A stretch of 64,000 nt of DNA from positions 62,001 through 126,000 of the forward strand of contig CAIKKN010000006.1 of assembly GCA_903827945.1 (NCBI GenBank). Reading direction: 5' to 3'. The stretch comes from an uncultured Actinomycetes bacterium. Lineage in GTDB: Bacteria; Actinomycetota; Actinomycetes; Nanopelagicales; Nanopelagicaceae. Below the pieces are notes generated by a model, which did no database searches, was not told where the DNA came from, and saw only the letters and a list, made by a program, of their open reading frames with translations. Positions 31,695-41,117 of the stretch are shown here, one piece after another (positions within the stretch are counted from its first letter, which is position 1; each line of letters begins with the position of its first letter). Made by a program: the position numbers and the translations under genes.

Positions 31695-32714
31695 TTAGGA
31701 TGACTTTGATGGTGTTGGAGCCACTGGATATGTGAAAAGAGGCTCATTGTCAGTCAGGGCTATCCAAATTTGCCCCGGCGCAAAGTTCGCATTTGTTCCA
31801 TCTTTAAGGGTCCAGGTTGTTCCTGTCTCGGCGCTCGCCCTATTCCAATAGATGGGAATGGCCTCGCCATCGCGAAGCAGGTAGGCAGTACCTGAGCCGA
31901 CAGTATTGCTAAATGGAGTAACTCCCCCAACCTTGTCGTGATACTCGGAGGCCGTTATCGATACTTTTTGAATGATCAAAGTTGGCGAACCGAGCTGGAC
32001 TCCAGTTGCTGCCAAATTTGGAGCACCGTCATATGAGAGCAACCATCGTTTTTCAGAAGAAGACCAAATGGCTGAATACCTAGATGCGGGCCACTTGAAG
32101 GAGACTGAAGTAATTGCTCTTCCACCAACTGGTTTGCTACCAAACTTCCACCCTATTGATTTAACCGTATCAATTTTCTTTCCTTGCGAAATTGCTTTGT
32201 TCAATAAATCCTGCGGATGCAAAATCAGGTTTGTTGGGGCGCTGCGAGTTAAATCCCTCGAATACAAAGTTGCAGGCTCTCTTTCTGCTCCCAAATTCTC
32301 GAGGTTCGCTGCATTGATAACTGGGAATAGTTTTGTTTGGGCTCCGCTGAAAGCGAATGCGATGTGACCGTATTGAGCCAAGATATCCATATCACTTATA
32401 CGCGCACTTCGTACCGGCCCGATTAGCGAGGGCATACGCTCCGGAGTTGTGAAGATTGCCGCCAAACGAGTTAGGCCACCTTCGACTTGTTCAATGTAAA
32501 CGACATCAGCACTATCAAGCCCAATCTGTGGATGTGCTTGTGGGGTGTCATCAATCTTCACCGCAAGAACGGGGCCATCTGAACCTGGCATACCCGTAAG
32601 GACGTTCACATGATCTGAAGCGCTCTTCTTCCCCGTGGTTGTTCCAGCACCACCGCAGCCCGATAAGACTAAAACAAAGGCAAGAGAACTGCTGATGAAA
32701 AACGCGCGCTTCAT
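31695..32714 (-). CDS. DUF3048 family lipoprotein
   Basis: 339 aa. Signal peptide with lipobox VLSGC (Cys20). The mature protein shows the DUF3048 N-terminal pattern GPVLAVKIDDTPQAHPQIGLDSADVVYIEQVEGGLTRL (reported as successive blocks around residues 50-85), then the C-terminal domain with GTGTAYLLRDG-like glycine-rich turns and TWTLKDGTNANFAPGQIWI. Related to YerB of Bacillus; extracytoplasmic, function unknown. Its ATG directly abuts the stop of the LemA-like gene. Confidence 0.85.
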   Translation of the reverse strand: MKRAFFISSSLAFVLVLSGCGGAGTTTGKKSASDHVNVLTGMPGSDGPVLAVKIDDTPQAHPQIGLDSADVVYIEQVEGGLTRLAAIFTTPERMPSLIGPVRSARISDMDILAQYGHIAFAFSGAQTKLFPVINAANLENLGAEREPATLYSRDLTRSAPTNLILHPQDLLNKAISQGKKIDTVKSIGWKFGSKPVGGRAITSVSFKWPASRYSAIWSSSEKRWLLSYDGAPNLAATGVQLGSPTLIIQKVSITASEYHDKVGGVTPFSNTVGSGTAYLLRDGEAIPIYWNRASAETGTTWTLKDGTNANFAPGQIWIALTDNEPLFTYPVAPTPSKSS

Positions 32715-33221
32715 TTATAACTCATCATCTTCGAAATGATATTTCTCAGGCCATTTAGCGCGGCCGGCGAGATGGAAGAATCTAAAAACTAATTTACTGC
32801 GCAGGTTACGAACCGAACTAATTGCTTCTAAGTGAATAGCGATAGCCGTGCGGATTTTGTCGGTGAGGGAAGACAATTCATCGATGAAGGCAACCTTGAT
32901 CGTTATCTCACCGCTTAGCGCATTTCGGTGAAGAAACTTTAGTGATTCTGAAAGTGTAGTTTCAGCGTCCTCACGATCCCCTATGTTTGCAGCTCTGCTT
33001 TGATATGCAGAAGAAGTTAAAATCATCTCTGTCGCCGGATCGATGTCGCTTAACCGTGCGATTTCAAGTGCAAGGGCCGCGCGGCGTTGAAGGAGTGCAT
33101 CTAAGTGCTCCCAGCTGGTTTCAACTCTGTGGTGGCAGCGATCTAATCGTGTGGCTGAAAAAGAGAGATACCAAGCAAGGAGAAGAATTCCAAGGATAGA
33201 AATCAAAATTGAATTACTCAC
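32715..33221 (-). CDS. LemA-like membrane protein (tentative)
   Basis: 168 aa. One N-terminal membrane helix (about 4-22) followed by long helices. The segment RLDRCHHRVETSWEHLDALL resembles the LemA core, where a short helix pair precedes a run of the form W-x2-[IL]D-x-LL-x-RR. The C terminus is acidic (HFEDDEL). LemA assignment is by pattern only. It overlaps pimA by 8 bp, and proteins of this size and shape are often found directly after pimA in Actinobacteria. Function unknown. Confidence 0.5.
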   Translation of the reverse strand: MSNSILISILGILLLAWYLSFSATRLDRCHHRVETSWEHLDALLQRRAALALEIARLSDIDPATEMILTSSAYQSRAANIGDREDAETTLSESLKFLHRNALSGEITIKVAFIDELSSLTDKIRTAIAIHLEAISSVRNLRSKLVFRFFHLAGRAKWPEKYHFEDDEL

Positions 33222-34386
33222 TTCGCAACCTCTTCCATCCGCGGTTTTCCGACGCTAAGGTGACAGGGACTCCGCTGGCAATAGCAACTTCATAGACATC
33301 GAGAATCTGGGCGGCAACAGTTCCCCAATCAAAGATCTTTGAATACTCAAGGGCTCTAGCTGCAAGAGCTTTTCTTGCTTCATCATCCTTGAGGAGTCGA
33401 ATAGCAACTGATGCCAAATCTTTGGAAGATTCATTTTTGAATGTTGCACCAAACTCTCCATTTTGCAATAAATCCGAAAAGGCTTGAATGTCACTGGCAA
33501 CTACCGCACTACCACCAGCCATCGCCTCGGCCAGAATAATTCCAAAGGACTCTCCATGAATATTTGGAGCAACGTAGAGATCAACTGATTTGAAAAAATT
33601 CGCTTTCTCTTCTTCAGATAACCTGCCGAGAAAACGTATTCTGCTGCGCATCGCCGAATCAACGTTCTTCATCACTTGCTCTTCATCGCCGGGACCAGCA
33701 ACCAAAAGTTGTACGTCAGGGATCGAGCGCGCAATTTCAGGCAGGGCCGAGAGCAAAACAGAGAGGCCTTTTCTTGGCTCATCAAATCTTCCTAGAAAAC
33801 CGATTGTGTGAGGACGATACCAATCGGAGTTCCGCTCACCGCGGGAATACTTTCCGGCATCAATTCCATTTGGAATCACAACGGCTTCGGTTTGGAAGTG
33901 AACCTTCAACGTTTCGCGCGCCATCTCACTAACAGCAATTCTTGCGCTTAACTTTTCCAAAATTGGTTCCAGAATCGGTCCGATTGCATAAATCGCTTTC
34001 TGTTTCGGGGCGCTTGCATGGAATGTTGCGACCATCGGGCCCTCGGCCGCAACGCACGCTAAAAGTGAAAGTGACGGTATTGCGGGTTCATGGAGATGTA
34101 TCAAATCGAATTCCCCAGTTGAGATCCATTGTCTTACTCGTGATGTGGCAATTGGTCCAAAGAGAATACGAGCAACTGCCCCATTAAAAGGAATAGGGAC
34201 TGGTCTTCCAGCCGGAACAACCCAGTCTTCTATGACCGATGACTCATCTGATACTGGGGCTAAAAGCGAGACGATGTGACCTTCGCGTTGAAAGTGCTCG
34301 GCAAGTTCCTTCATATGAATCTGCACGCCGCCTGGTGTATCCCAACCGTAAGGGCAAACCATCCCAATCCGAAGTTTTCTATTCAT
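33214..34386 (-). CDS. pimA: phosphatidylinositol alpha-mannosyltransferase (PimA-like, GT4)
   Basis: 390 aa, GT-B glycosyltransferase family 4. The N terminus RIGMVCPYGWDTPGGVQIHM is nearly diagnostic for PimA, with the GGVQ glycine-rich loop. HLHEPAIPSLSL carries the conserved histidine, and the GT4 E-x7-E motif is in ESFGIILAEAMAGG. PimA moves mannose from GDP-mannose to phosphatidylinositol on the cytoplasmic face. Its ATG overlaps the acyltransferase stop and the gene belongs to a pgsA-acyltransferase-pimA cluster like that of mycobacteria. Confidence 0.9.
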   Translation of the reverse strand: MNRKLRIGMVCPYGWDTPGGVQIHMKELAEHFQREGHIVSLLAPVSDESSVIEDWVVPAGRPVPIPFNGAVARILFGPIATSRVRQWISTGEFDLIHLHEPAIPSLSLLACVAAEGPMVATFHASAPKQKAIYAIGPILEPILEKLSARIAVSEMARETLKVHFQTEAVVIPNGIDAGKYSRGERNSDWYRPHTIGFLGRFDEPRKGLSVLLSALPEIARSIPDVQLLVAGPGDEEQVMKNVDSAMRSRIRFLGRLSEEEKANFFKSVDLYVAPNIHGESFGIILAEAMAGGSAVVASDIQAFSDLLQNGEFGATFKNESSKDLASVAIRLLKDDEARKALAARALEYSKIFDWGTVAAQILDVYEVAIASGVPVTLASENRGWKRLRSE

Positions 34387-35276
34387 GCGCGCTCCGAAGG
34401 CTCTTTAAAGTCGCCATCGATCCAAATTCGTTGAAGCATGTGCCAGTCGACAGTGTTCGCTACAATATTACTTGCAAACCTATCGGCACACTCCTGAACC
34501 ATCTGCTCAATCTTTTGCGCTTGTGTTCCAGTGTTTGGGATCGCAATCGGTTCTTGGAAAACAATTCTTATTTTGCCTGGTTCGTAGGTGACAAAAGCCG
34601 TGATGAGTGGTGCTCCGGTTTGAATCGACAAAACTGCTGGACCGAGCGGCATCCTTGATGGGTGGCCTAAGAAATTTACGTTAACGCCAGACTTAGACAA
34701 ATCCCTATCTGCAACTAGTGCAACAAGTCCCCCAGCACGCAACCTCTGGGAAAGTGTGCCAAGTGAGCGTGCACTCGCATCCAAAACTTCCATTCCGACA
34801 GCCTCCCGATACGCAAGAAACTTTCTAAATAGTTTCTCTGGTTCAAGATGCTCGGCAACAGTGACTACTTTGTAACCTAGAGCGCAGAAATACGCGCCTG
34901 CATGATCCCAATTTCCCGCGTGCGGAAGGGAGACTATGCAGCCGATTCCTTGATCTATCGGGTCGGTGAGAAAGTGTTGATTTTCGACTACAACATCGGC
35001 GATGATCTTTTCTTTGCTCCACGAAGGCAATCGAAATGTGTCACACCAATAGCGAAGATATGAACGCATTCCATTCTTAACAAGTTCTTCCAGCTCGAGG
35101 CCGTTAAGTTCTGGGTGCACCCTGGCGTAATTCAAACGAAGGCGATCAATCTGCCTTCCGCCTCTTCCATAAATTCGATCCGCAACGAATTGCGCAAGAG
35201 CGTATGCAATTTTACTCGGCAAGTAGCGAACGATAAACCAAGCGCCGTTGTATGCCCAGTAAGTTAAATTCTTCAT
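34383..35276 (-). CDS. patA: phosphatidylinositol mannoside acyltransferase (PatA-like)
   Basis: 297 aa, of the lysophospholipid acyltransferase (LpxL/HtrB) superfamily. The HxxxxD catalytic motif is His119-AGNW-Asp124. DLSKSGVNVNFLGHPSRMPLGPA matches the substrate-binding block. In mycobacteria the equivalent enzyme puts palmitate on the mannose of PIM1. Overlaps both pgsA and pimA by 4 bp, which supports the PIM assignment over lipid A synthesis; Actinobacteria make no lipid A. Confidence 0.85.
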   Translation of the reverse strand: MKNLTYWAYNGAWFIVRYLPSKIAYALAQFVADRIYGRGGRQIDRLRLNYARVHPELNGLELEELVKNGMRSYLRYWCDTFRLPSWSKEKIIADVVVENQHFLTDPIDQGIGCIVSLPHAGNWDHAGAYFCALGYKVVTVAEHLEPEKLFRKFLAYREAVGMEVLDASARSLGTLSQRLRAGGLVALVADRDLSKSGVNVNFLGHPSRMPLGPAVLSIQTGAPLITAFVTYEPGKIRIVFQEPIAIPNTGTQAQKIEQMVQECADRFASNIVANTVDWHMLQRIWIDGDFKEPSERA

Positions 35277-35875
35277 CGAGTTGCCTTATAAACAATGGCA
35301 AGTCTTTCAATGGTGGTGAAAAGTGTTGCAAGAGCAAGGATCCACATTCCTATTGCAAGGGCGTAAGGAATGGATAGTCCGGCCAGCGTAAGTGCGAGGA
35401 ATGTAATAATCAATCTTTCGGTGCGTTCGGCAAATCCACCATTGCATTCAATACCCAATGATTCTGCTCTTGCCTTTATGTATGAAACAAGATTTCCACC
35501 AACAAGCGCCGTCAAAACGACGGGTAAAAGTTGATCATTTCTCTGCGAAAGCCAATATGCCAAGGAACCTAAAACGGCGGCATCCGTGATTCGATCTAAA
35601 GTGGAATCTAGAAGCGCTCCCCACTTGGATCCTGTCTCAGATAGACGTGCCATAGTGCCGTCAAGCGCGTCGCTTAATACAAAAATTAGAGTGATTACAA
35701 CTCCGATAAAGAACTTTCCTCGAGAGAAGAAGTAAATTGCAGAAACTGATGAACCAATGGCACCGATGGCGCTCACAGCATTGGCACTGAGACCAAGACG
35801 AAGGAGCCCTCGACAGACCGGAGTAATTATCCGCGTGACAGGCGCTCTCAAAGAGTTCTGAAGCATCAGTCTCAT
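35273..35875 (-). CDS. pgsA: CDP-alcohol phosphatidyltransferase (phosphatidylinositol phosphate synthase type)
   Basis: 200 aa from ATG 35875 (MRLMLQNSL). An in-frame ATG further upstream would overlap the divergent gene; the chosen start leaves 16 bp between them. The family motif D-x2-DG-x2-AR-x8-G-x3-D-x3-D is complete: Asp69, Asp72-Gly73, Ala76-Arg77, Gly86, Asp90, Asp94. About six membrane helices. In the actinobacterial pimA cluster this enzyme joins CDP-diacylglycerol to inositol phosphate. Substrate is inferred from context. Confidence 0.88.
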   Translation of the reverse strand: MRLMLQNSLRAPVTRIITPVCRGLLRLGLSANAVSAIGAIGSSVSAIYFFSRGKFFIGVVITLIFVLSDALDGTMARLSETGSKWGALLDSTLDRITDAAVLGSLAYWLSQRNDQLLPVVLTALVGGNLVSYIKARAESLGIECNGGFAERTERLIITFLALTLAGLSIPYALAIGMWILALATLFTTIERLAIVYKATR

Positions 35876-35891
35876 CGTAGGCTTTTGCACT

Positions 35892-36458
35892 GTGAGCGAC
35901 CTAATTTCAGTAGCAATTATCGGCAAGTCTTCTCAGGATTTGGCGACTTCGCTCAATCTGAGCCCTGTTCCCCTCGAGGAAAGCGACCTTGCCATATTCA
36001 TTGTCAGCGCCATCGATGGAATCGTCCGGGCAGACATTGACTCGTGGCAATTTGCCCGGGACATGTACATCCCATCAATCGTTGTTATCTCTGAGACCGA
36101 TAACGCTGACCTGGATTTTGATGACATGACGGCTATCGCATCAAAAATGCTCGATCCCGTTGCAAGTAAATATTTGGTTCTCCACTCGGATGCCGGAGAA
36201 CCAACCGCGCTCATTGATTTAACGACCCTGAAGATTCTGGATTACTCCTCAGGAGTGCCTTCGATAATTGAGAGCGATGATGAACATAAAGAGCTCGTGG
36301 GTGAATATGTTCTGGAGTATCAAGAATTGCTTGAACAATCTGGTGACGACGGATTTACAAGAGGGCTTCTATTTCCGGCACTTCCTTGGATTAAGGCCTC
36401 AAACCTTGGCTTAGATCAGATGAAAGAATTAATTAACCAAATCCCAGCCGCCGGCTAG
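35892..36458 (+). CDS. unassigned protein resembling a decayed EF-G GTPase domain
   Basis: 188 aa, GTG start, acidic. No family was recognised outright, but two stretches look like elongation factor G. Residues 31-70 (SDLAIFIVSAIDGIVRADID, then a QFAR and IPSIVV run) match the EF-G region that leads into the NKxD motif, here changed to S-E-T-D70. Residues 125-185 match the helix pair and the FPVL-GSA-GV-LLD-PSP block after it, here FPALPWIKASNLGLDQMKEL and IPAAG. The P-loop is absent (IIGKSSQD at the N terminus instead of GHxxxGKT) and the switch regions are missing. It should not bind GTP normally. It is the only plus-strand gene between 22.3 and 40.9 kb and overlaps the HIT gene by 30 bp. 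Confidence 0.6.
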   Translation: MSDLISVAIIGKSSQDLATSLNLSPVPLEESDLAIFIVSAIDGIVRADIDSWQFARDMYIPSIVVISETDNADLDFDDMTAIASKMLDPVASKYLVLHSDAGEPTALIDLTTLKILDYSSGVPSIIESDDEHKELVGEYVLEYQELLEQSGDDGFTRGLLFPALPWIKASNLGLDQMKELINQIPAAG

Positions 36459-36968
36459 AGCGCTTCGCGTATCTTGAAGTAACTGCGGCAGCACTTTTGT
36501 TTGTCCAATGATTGGCATGAAATTAGCATCGCCAGCCCAGCGCGGAACTACGTGTTGATGAATATGAGCCGCGACCCCTGCACCGGAGACCGAGCCCTGA
36601 TTCATTCCTAGGTTAAAACCATTGGCACCGGAAACCTTACGCAAGACTTTCATTGCATGTGCAGTTAGTTCAGATATTTCACTTCTCTCTGATGCACTTA
36701 AATCCGTAAGGTCTGCCACGTGGCGATACGCGCACACAAGAAGATGACCGGCGTTATATGGATATAAATTCATAACTACATAGGCCTCTTCGCCGCGATG
36801 AACGACTAGACCTTCTTCATCATTCATTCCCGGCACAGCGCAGAACGGACATGGCACATCATTACCCGGCAGTGGTCGATTCTCACCAGATAAATAATTC
36901 ATTCGATGTGGTGCCCACAAGCGAGACCAACCATCAGGCATTCCTGCCCCGCCAGTTAGCTCAGACAT
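36429..36968 (-). CDS. HIT-family hydrolase/phosphorylase (Ap4A phosphorylase-like)
   Basis: 179 aa. Histidine triad HxHxHxx is H135-I-H137-Q-H139-V. An N-terminal CPFC (Cys40, Cys43) with downstream histidine suggests a zinc site. Layout and the LWAPHRMNYL start match the mycobacterial diadenosine tetraphosphate phosphorylase that also sits between thrS and pgsA. Acts on dinucleoside polyphosphates by inference. Three bp from thrS, so co-transcribed. Confidence 0.85.
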   Translation of the reverse strand: MSELTGGAGMPDGWSRLWAPHRMNYLSGENRPLPGNDVPCPFCAVPGMNDEEGLVVHRGEEAYVVMNLYPYNAGHLLVCAYRHVADLTDLSASERSEISELTAHAMKVLRKVSGANGFNLGMNQGSVSGAGVAAHIHQHVVPRWAGDANFMPIIGQTKVLPQLLQDTRSALAGGWDLVN

Positions 36969-36970
36969 AA

Positions 36971-38959
36971 TTAAATCTGCTTACGTTCTTTTACTGCGTT
37001 CAAAACCTCTTGCATGGCATCTTCAATTGAAATGCCATTCTTTTGTTCTCCGTTGCGGTAACGGAAGGAGACAGTATTTGCTGCCTGATCTTCTTCACCA
37101 GCAATCAACATGAATGGAATTTTCTCCAACTGTGCATTTCGAATCTTCTTCTGCATTCGCTCATCTGCAGTATCAACATCGATACGAACTCCGCTTTTAC
37201 GCATCTTCGCTGCGATATCTTGCAAATATGGCAGAAACGCATCGGCTACGGGGATGGCGCGAACTTGAACTGGGGCCAGCCACGGTGGGAATGCGCCTGC
37301 GTAATGCTCGGTAAGGACGCCAAAGAATCTCTCAATCGAACCAAATAGCGCTCGGTGGATCATCACAGGTTGCTGACGCGATCCATCACTTGATTGATAT
37401 TCCAAATCAAATCTTTGAGGTAACTGGAAATCAACTTGAATCGTGGACATTTGCCAGGTTCGACCAATTGCATCTTTTGCTTGTACAGAAATTTTTGGTC
37501 CATAAAAAGCGGCCCCGCCAGGATCAAGCACTAATTCCAAATTCTGCTTCTCGGCTGCGAGACGTAGCGCTTCGGTGGCCTCTTCCCAATCCTTATCTTC
37601 GCCAACTGATTTAGCTGGATTCCGAGTTGAAAGTTCAAGGTAGAAATCGACTAGACCATAATCGCGCAGCAAATTGAGAACGAATGTAAGAAGTGAATCA
37701 AGTTCTCCCGGCATCTGCTCTTTTGTGCAATAGATATGTGCATCATCCTGCGTGAATCCGCGAGCGCGCGTTAAGCCGTGAATCACTCCTGATTTCTCAT
37801 ATCGATACACAGTGCCAAACTCGAATAGGCGAAGAGGCAGTTGGCGATATGAACGACTGCTTGATTTATAGATCAAGTTATGGAACGGGCAATTCATCGG
37901 CTTCATGTAATACTTTTGGCCGGCCTTTTTAATTGTCCCATCGGCGTGGAGTTCTTCATCCATGATCATCGGTGGATACATTCCTTCTGAATACCAATCA
38001 AGGTGACCAGAAGTTTCAAAAAGCGCTGCTTTTGTTAGATGAGGTGAATAAACGAATTCGTAACCTTCTTCTTCATGGCGATGCCTTGAGTAATCCTCCA
38101 TGGCGCGCCGAATAATTCCGCCCTTTGGATGAAAGACTGCAAGTCCACTTCCAATTTCATCTGGAAAGGAGAAGAGATCAAGTTCTGTTCCAAGTCTGCG
38201 GTGATCTCGCTTTTCAGCTTCAATGAGGAGTGCTAGGTGAGCATCAAGATCCTCTTGTGAGGACCATGCGGTTCCATAAATTCTTTGCAGCATCGGATTC
38301 TTTTCAGAACCACGCCAGTACGCCGCAGCCGTACGCATTAATTTGAAGGCCGGAATCTGCTTTGTAGATGGAAGGTGAGGCCCTCTACATAGATCACTCC
38401 AGACGGGTTGTCCGTCTCGCCCAAGGTTGTCGTAAATAGTGAGTTCGGCTCCACCTACTTCAACATTGGATTCATCATCACTGCCAGACTTCAAGCCAAT
38501 AAGTTCGCACTTGTAAGGCTCGTGCGCCAATTCTTTAAGTGCGTCGGCCTCGCTTGTAACTCGTCGGCGAAAACGTTGCCCAGCCTTTACGATCTTTCGC
38601 ATTGCCGATTCAAGTTTTACAAGGTCCTCGGGAGTGAATGGCTTCTCTGGATCAAAGTCATAATAAAAACCATCGGTGATTGGAGGCCCTATTCCAAGTT
38701 TTGTCTCTGGGAAAACTTCTTGAACAGCTTGGGCAAGAACGTGGGCAGTGGAATGTCGAAGGACCGATAAGCCCTCGGGTGATGAAATGAGAATCGACTC
38801 AATGACGTCGCCATCCTGCAACTCCGTCCAAAGGTCACGGAGTTCTCCGTTGACCTTACAAACGACCACATCTGTCATTGGCGCGAAGATATGTGTTGGC
38901 CTGGTCTCTGGATCTATGAGTTCCTTGGAGCCGTTGACGCTTACAGATATCTGGGACAT
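36971..38959 (-). CDS. thrS: threonine--tRNA ligase
   Basis: 662 aa, full length. N-terminal TGS domain, the editing domain with [11 protein letters not shown] and a distal HxxxH-type site, the catalytic domain with [12 protein letters not shown] (zinc cysteine) and [15 protein letters not shown] (motif 2), and [20 protein letters not shown] (motif 3). The C-terminal anticodon-binding domain ends in KERKQI. First gene of the thrS-HIT-pgsA cluster. Confidence 0.97.
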   Translation of the reverse strand: MSQISVSVNGSKELIDPETRPTHIFAPMTDVVVCKVNGELRDLWTELQDGDVIESILISSPEGLSVLRHSTAHVLAQAVQEVFPETKLGIGPPITDGFYYDFDPEKPFTPEDLVKLESAMRKIVKAGQRFRRRVTSEADALKELAHEPYKCELIGLKSGSDDESNVEVGGAELTIYDNLGRDGQPVWSDLCRGPHLPSTKQIPAFKLMRTAAAYWRGSEKNPMLQRIYGTAWSSQEDLDAHLALLIEAEKRDHRRLGTELDLFSFPDEIGSGLAVFHPKGGIIRRAMEDYSRHRHEEEGYEFVYSPHLTKAALFETSGHLDWYSEGMYPPMIMDEELHADGTIKKAGQKYYMKPMNCPFHNLIYKSSSRSYRQLPLRLFEFGTVYRYEKSGVIHGLTRARGFTQDDAHIYCTKEQMPGELDSLLTFVLNLLRDYGLVDFYLELSTRNPAKSVGEDKDWEEATEALRLAAEKQNLELVLDPGGAAFYGPKISVQAKDAIGRTWQMSTIQVDFQLPQRFDLEYQSSDGSRQQPVMIHRALFGSIERFFGVLTEHYAGAFPPWLAPVQVRAIPVADAFLPYLQDIAAKMRKSGVRIDVDTADERMQKKIRNAQLEKIPFMLIAGEEDQAANTVSFRYRNGEQKNGISIEDAMQEVLNAVKERKQI

Positions 38960-38971
38960 GGGTGAAATCTA

Positions 38972-39766
38972 TCAAGAATTTGGAATGGAACGAGAGTTAA
39001 TAAGGTAATCGGCCCGAAGCTTTTCTGCTGCGGCCGATATTTGGTACTTTTGCATGAAACCGTCGAGATCGTGAAGCTCTGTAACTAAGTCAATTTCACG
39101 CAAACTTGATATAACAAACAAACCCGAAGCATCCTTAAGGTCATCGATCGTGATGGTGGCTTCCTTCACATCTTTAAACCAATCCAGGAGCACACCTCTT
39201 ATTATTCCGGGCAAGCAACCAGATTCAACTGCAGGGGTAATAAATGTTCCTCGGGATTCAAGAAGGAGGTTTGCCGTTCCTGTTTCTACAACTTCATCTC
39301 GTTCGTTAAAGAAAATTAGATCATCGCAGTGATGCTTTTTTGCAAGGCGAAGTCCAGCACTTGCGTCTCCATAAGACATCGACTTCTTCCCTGTTAAAAA
39401 TGAGCCGCTGAACCTTAATTTCGGAGACAGAAGCAGTTTTTGTGGTGCTATGCGAAGAGGGGCTGACTCATGCGAAAGTAGATATTCACCATTTGAGAAG
39501 AGCGAGATTCGAAATCGCCCTCTTTCAAAACCTGCCGTTCGACTTCTCAGGATTTCGATACGTTGGCGAAGCAGATCTTCGTCGATCTCTTCAAATAGAA
39601 GTTCTTTAGCCGAATTTAGTAGCCTCTTAATATGTCGATCCAAGAAAAAGAGTGAACCAAATTCACTTTTCAAAGTCTCAAAAATTCCATCACCAAGCAA
39701 CCATGGATGGCTCGTAGCCGCCAGATGCAACTCCCCCGTGGGATCTTTGGAATGCAAGTAATTCAC
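38972..39766 (-). CDS. pabC: aminodeoxychorismate lyase-like class IV aminotransferase
   Basis: 264 aa from GTG 39766, which forms a GTGA overlap with the pabB stop. An earlier in-frame ATG lies inside pabB and is unlikely. The fold type IV pattern is clear: LGDGIFETL near the start, the catalytic lysine in KKSMSYGDASAGL, and ETGTANLLLE followed by CLPGIIRGVLLDW for PLP phosphate binding. It is expected to release pyruvate from aminodeoxychorismate to give p-aminobenzoate. A D-amino-acid or branched-chain aminotransferase is the alternative. Confidence 0.8.
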   Translation of the reverse strand: MNYLHSKDPTGELHLAATSHPWLLGDGIFETLKSEFGSLFFLDRHIKRLLNSAKELLFEEIDEDLLRQRIEILRSRTAGFERGRFRISLFSNGEYLLSHESAPLRIAPQKLLLSPKLRFSGSFLTGKKSMSYGDASAGLRLAKKHHCDDLIFFNERDEVVETGTANLLLESRGTFITPAVESGCLPGIIRGVLLDWFKDVKEATITIDDLKDASGLFVISSLREIDLVTELHDLDGFMQKYQISAAAEKLRADYLINSRSIPNS

Positions 39767-40764
39767 TCGTGAAGTCTCCCATCTGCAATGGCAATCAACC
39801 GTCTTGCCTTTAATTCCGTCTCTTCCCATTCTGCTGCCGGATCACTTCCCCACGTAATACCAGCGCCTGTTCCAAAATTGATTTTGTTATCTTCCTTCCA
39901 AAAGATTCGGATGGCAACAGAAAGCTCACCAGATATATCAGAGCCGCGCTTTTCAATCCAGCCAAGCAATCCGCAGTAAGGCCCTCTGGCACCTTCATTT
40001 GAAGCGATAAGTTTTATTGCCGAACTCTTTGGGGCGCCAGAAATGGATCCCGCAGGCAAAACTGCTTGTGCTATTTCAGGCCAAGAAATGCCATCTCGCA
40101 AAGTTCCCACCACATCGGAGACCAAATGAAATAGGCCAGGGTGCTCTTCAACGCCCAACAAGCGAGAGACATCCACGCTTCCTTCTTTGCAGATTCGACT
40201 CAAATCATTTCGAATCAAGTCAACAATCATGACATTTTCTGATTGATCCTTTTCACCAAAAGTTGGTTCAACTGAAGTCCCTTTTATGGGACTCGATTTT
40301 AGGTGTACACCTTCTTCGTCGGTTGTAAATGATAGAAATAGTTCCGGAGAGGCCGAGGCAATCTCTTTCCCATCTGCGCGAAAGTATGCGGCATAGGGTG
40401 CGGGATTATCATTGATGATTTGACTAAAAATGCCTTCCAAATTATCTGGGCACTCTCTTCTTAAAATTCTGCAGGCATTAACTTGATATACATCCCCCGC
40501 TGCGATTGCTTCTCGCATGCGCGATACGTAGTCAATGTAAGAGTCGATGTTTTGCGTTGATTCCCAACGTCCCTCCGACTTTTCAACGGGGCTTTCAGGA
40601 AATGCGCCGCCCGTTACCTCATCGAATCGGATCAAAGTCCAGCGGCCTTCATAATCGACCTGAATTGCCCAGAAGCCATCTTTTTCCAGCGATGTTGGGT
40701 CATGAGAAATTTCGACGGCCCGGCTCGCTAATCGCCCGCCCATCCAAAAAAGCTCACTTCCCAT
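39763..40764 (-). CDS. pabB: aminodeoxychorismate synthase component I
   Basis: 333 aa, shorter than the ~450 aa of E. coli PabB because the N-terminal lobe is reduced. The chorismate-binding core is intact with SSPIKGTSVEP (the PIKGT lysine marks PabB against the PIAGT of TrpE), RNDLSRICKEGSV, and the GSISGAPKSSAI loop. With a PabA glutaminase (not in the window) it makes aminodeoxychorismate. Together with pabC it forms a two-gene folate operon with a 4-bp overlap. Confidence 0.88.
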   Translation of the reverse strand: MGSELFWMGGRLASRAVEISHDPTSLEKDGFWAIQVDYEGRWTLIRFDEVTGGAFPESPVEKSEGRWESTQNIDSYIDYVSRMREAIAAGDVYQVNACRILRRECPDNLEGIFSQIINDNPAPYAAYFRADGKEIASASPELFLSFTTDEEGVHLKSSPIKGTSVEPTFGEKDQSENVMIVDLIRNDLSRICKEGSVDVSRLLGVEEHPGLFHLVSDVVGTLRDGISWPEIAQAVLPAGSISGAPKSSAIKLIASNEGARGPYCGLLGWIEKRGSDISGELSVAIRIFWKEDNKINFGTGAGITWGSDPAAEWEETELKARRLIAIADGRLHE

Positions 40765-40871
40765 GCCAGAAACTTAGTCAAGGCTGGCTTGGATTGGCAC
40801 ACGCCCTGCACTGTGCGGTAGATTTCCCCTCTGCCTGAAAAGGCGGAGTATTAAGAAGCAGTAAAAGTAAT

Positions 40872-40944
40872 GCGGACGTAGCGCAGTTGGTAGCGCGGAA
40901 CCTTGCCAAGGTTCAGGTCGCCGGTTCGAACCCGGTCGTCCGCT
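40872..40944 (+). tRNA. tRNA-Gly (anticodon GCC)
   Basis: 73 nt. Acceptor GCGGACG (40872-40878) pairs with CGTCCGC (40937-40943), discriminator U. Anticodon stem GAACC/GGTTC closes the loop TTGCCAA, anticodon GCC. The T loop is GTTCGAA. CCA is not encoded in the gene. Confidence 0.96.
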
Positions 40945-40994
40945 CTCAGTCGGTTAACCAGCGAGTCAATTTTCACGAAAAGCAAAAAAAAGAT

Positions 40995-41068
40995 GGTCGG
41001 ATGGCCGAGAGGCGAGGCTCAGGACTGCAAATCCTGCTACACGGGTTCAAATCCCGTTCCGACCTCCA
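40995..41068 (+). tRNA. tRNA-Cys (anticodon GCA)
   Basis: Acceptor GGTCGGA pairs with TCCGACC (41058-41064), with the U73 discriminator that CysRS requires. Anticodon stem CAGGA/TCCTG closes loop CTGCAAA, anticodon GCA. The bases after the discriminator read CCA, so the 3' end appears encoded. Fifty bp after tRNA-Gly. Confidence 0.96.
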
Positions 41069-41117
41069 TAATTAAGCTCCTAACAAAATACAACGAAGTG
41101 AAAGGGTGGCGATCCAA

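Noticed and set aside
35876-35926. Earlier start for pgsA giving 17 more residues
   Set aside because: It would run into the divergent gene starting at GTG 35892, and the CDP-alcohol family does not require the extra residues.
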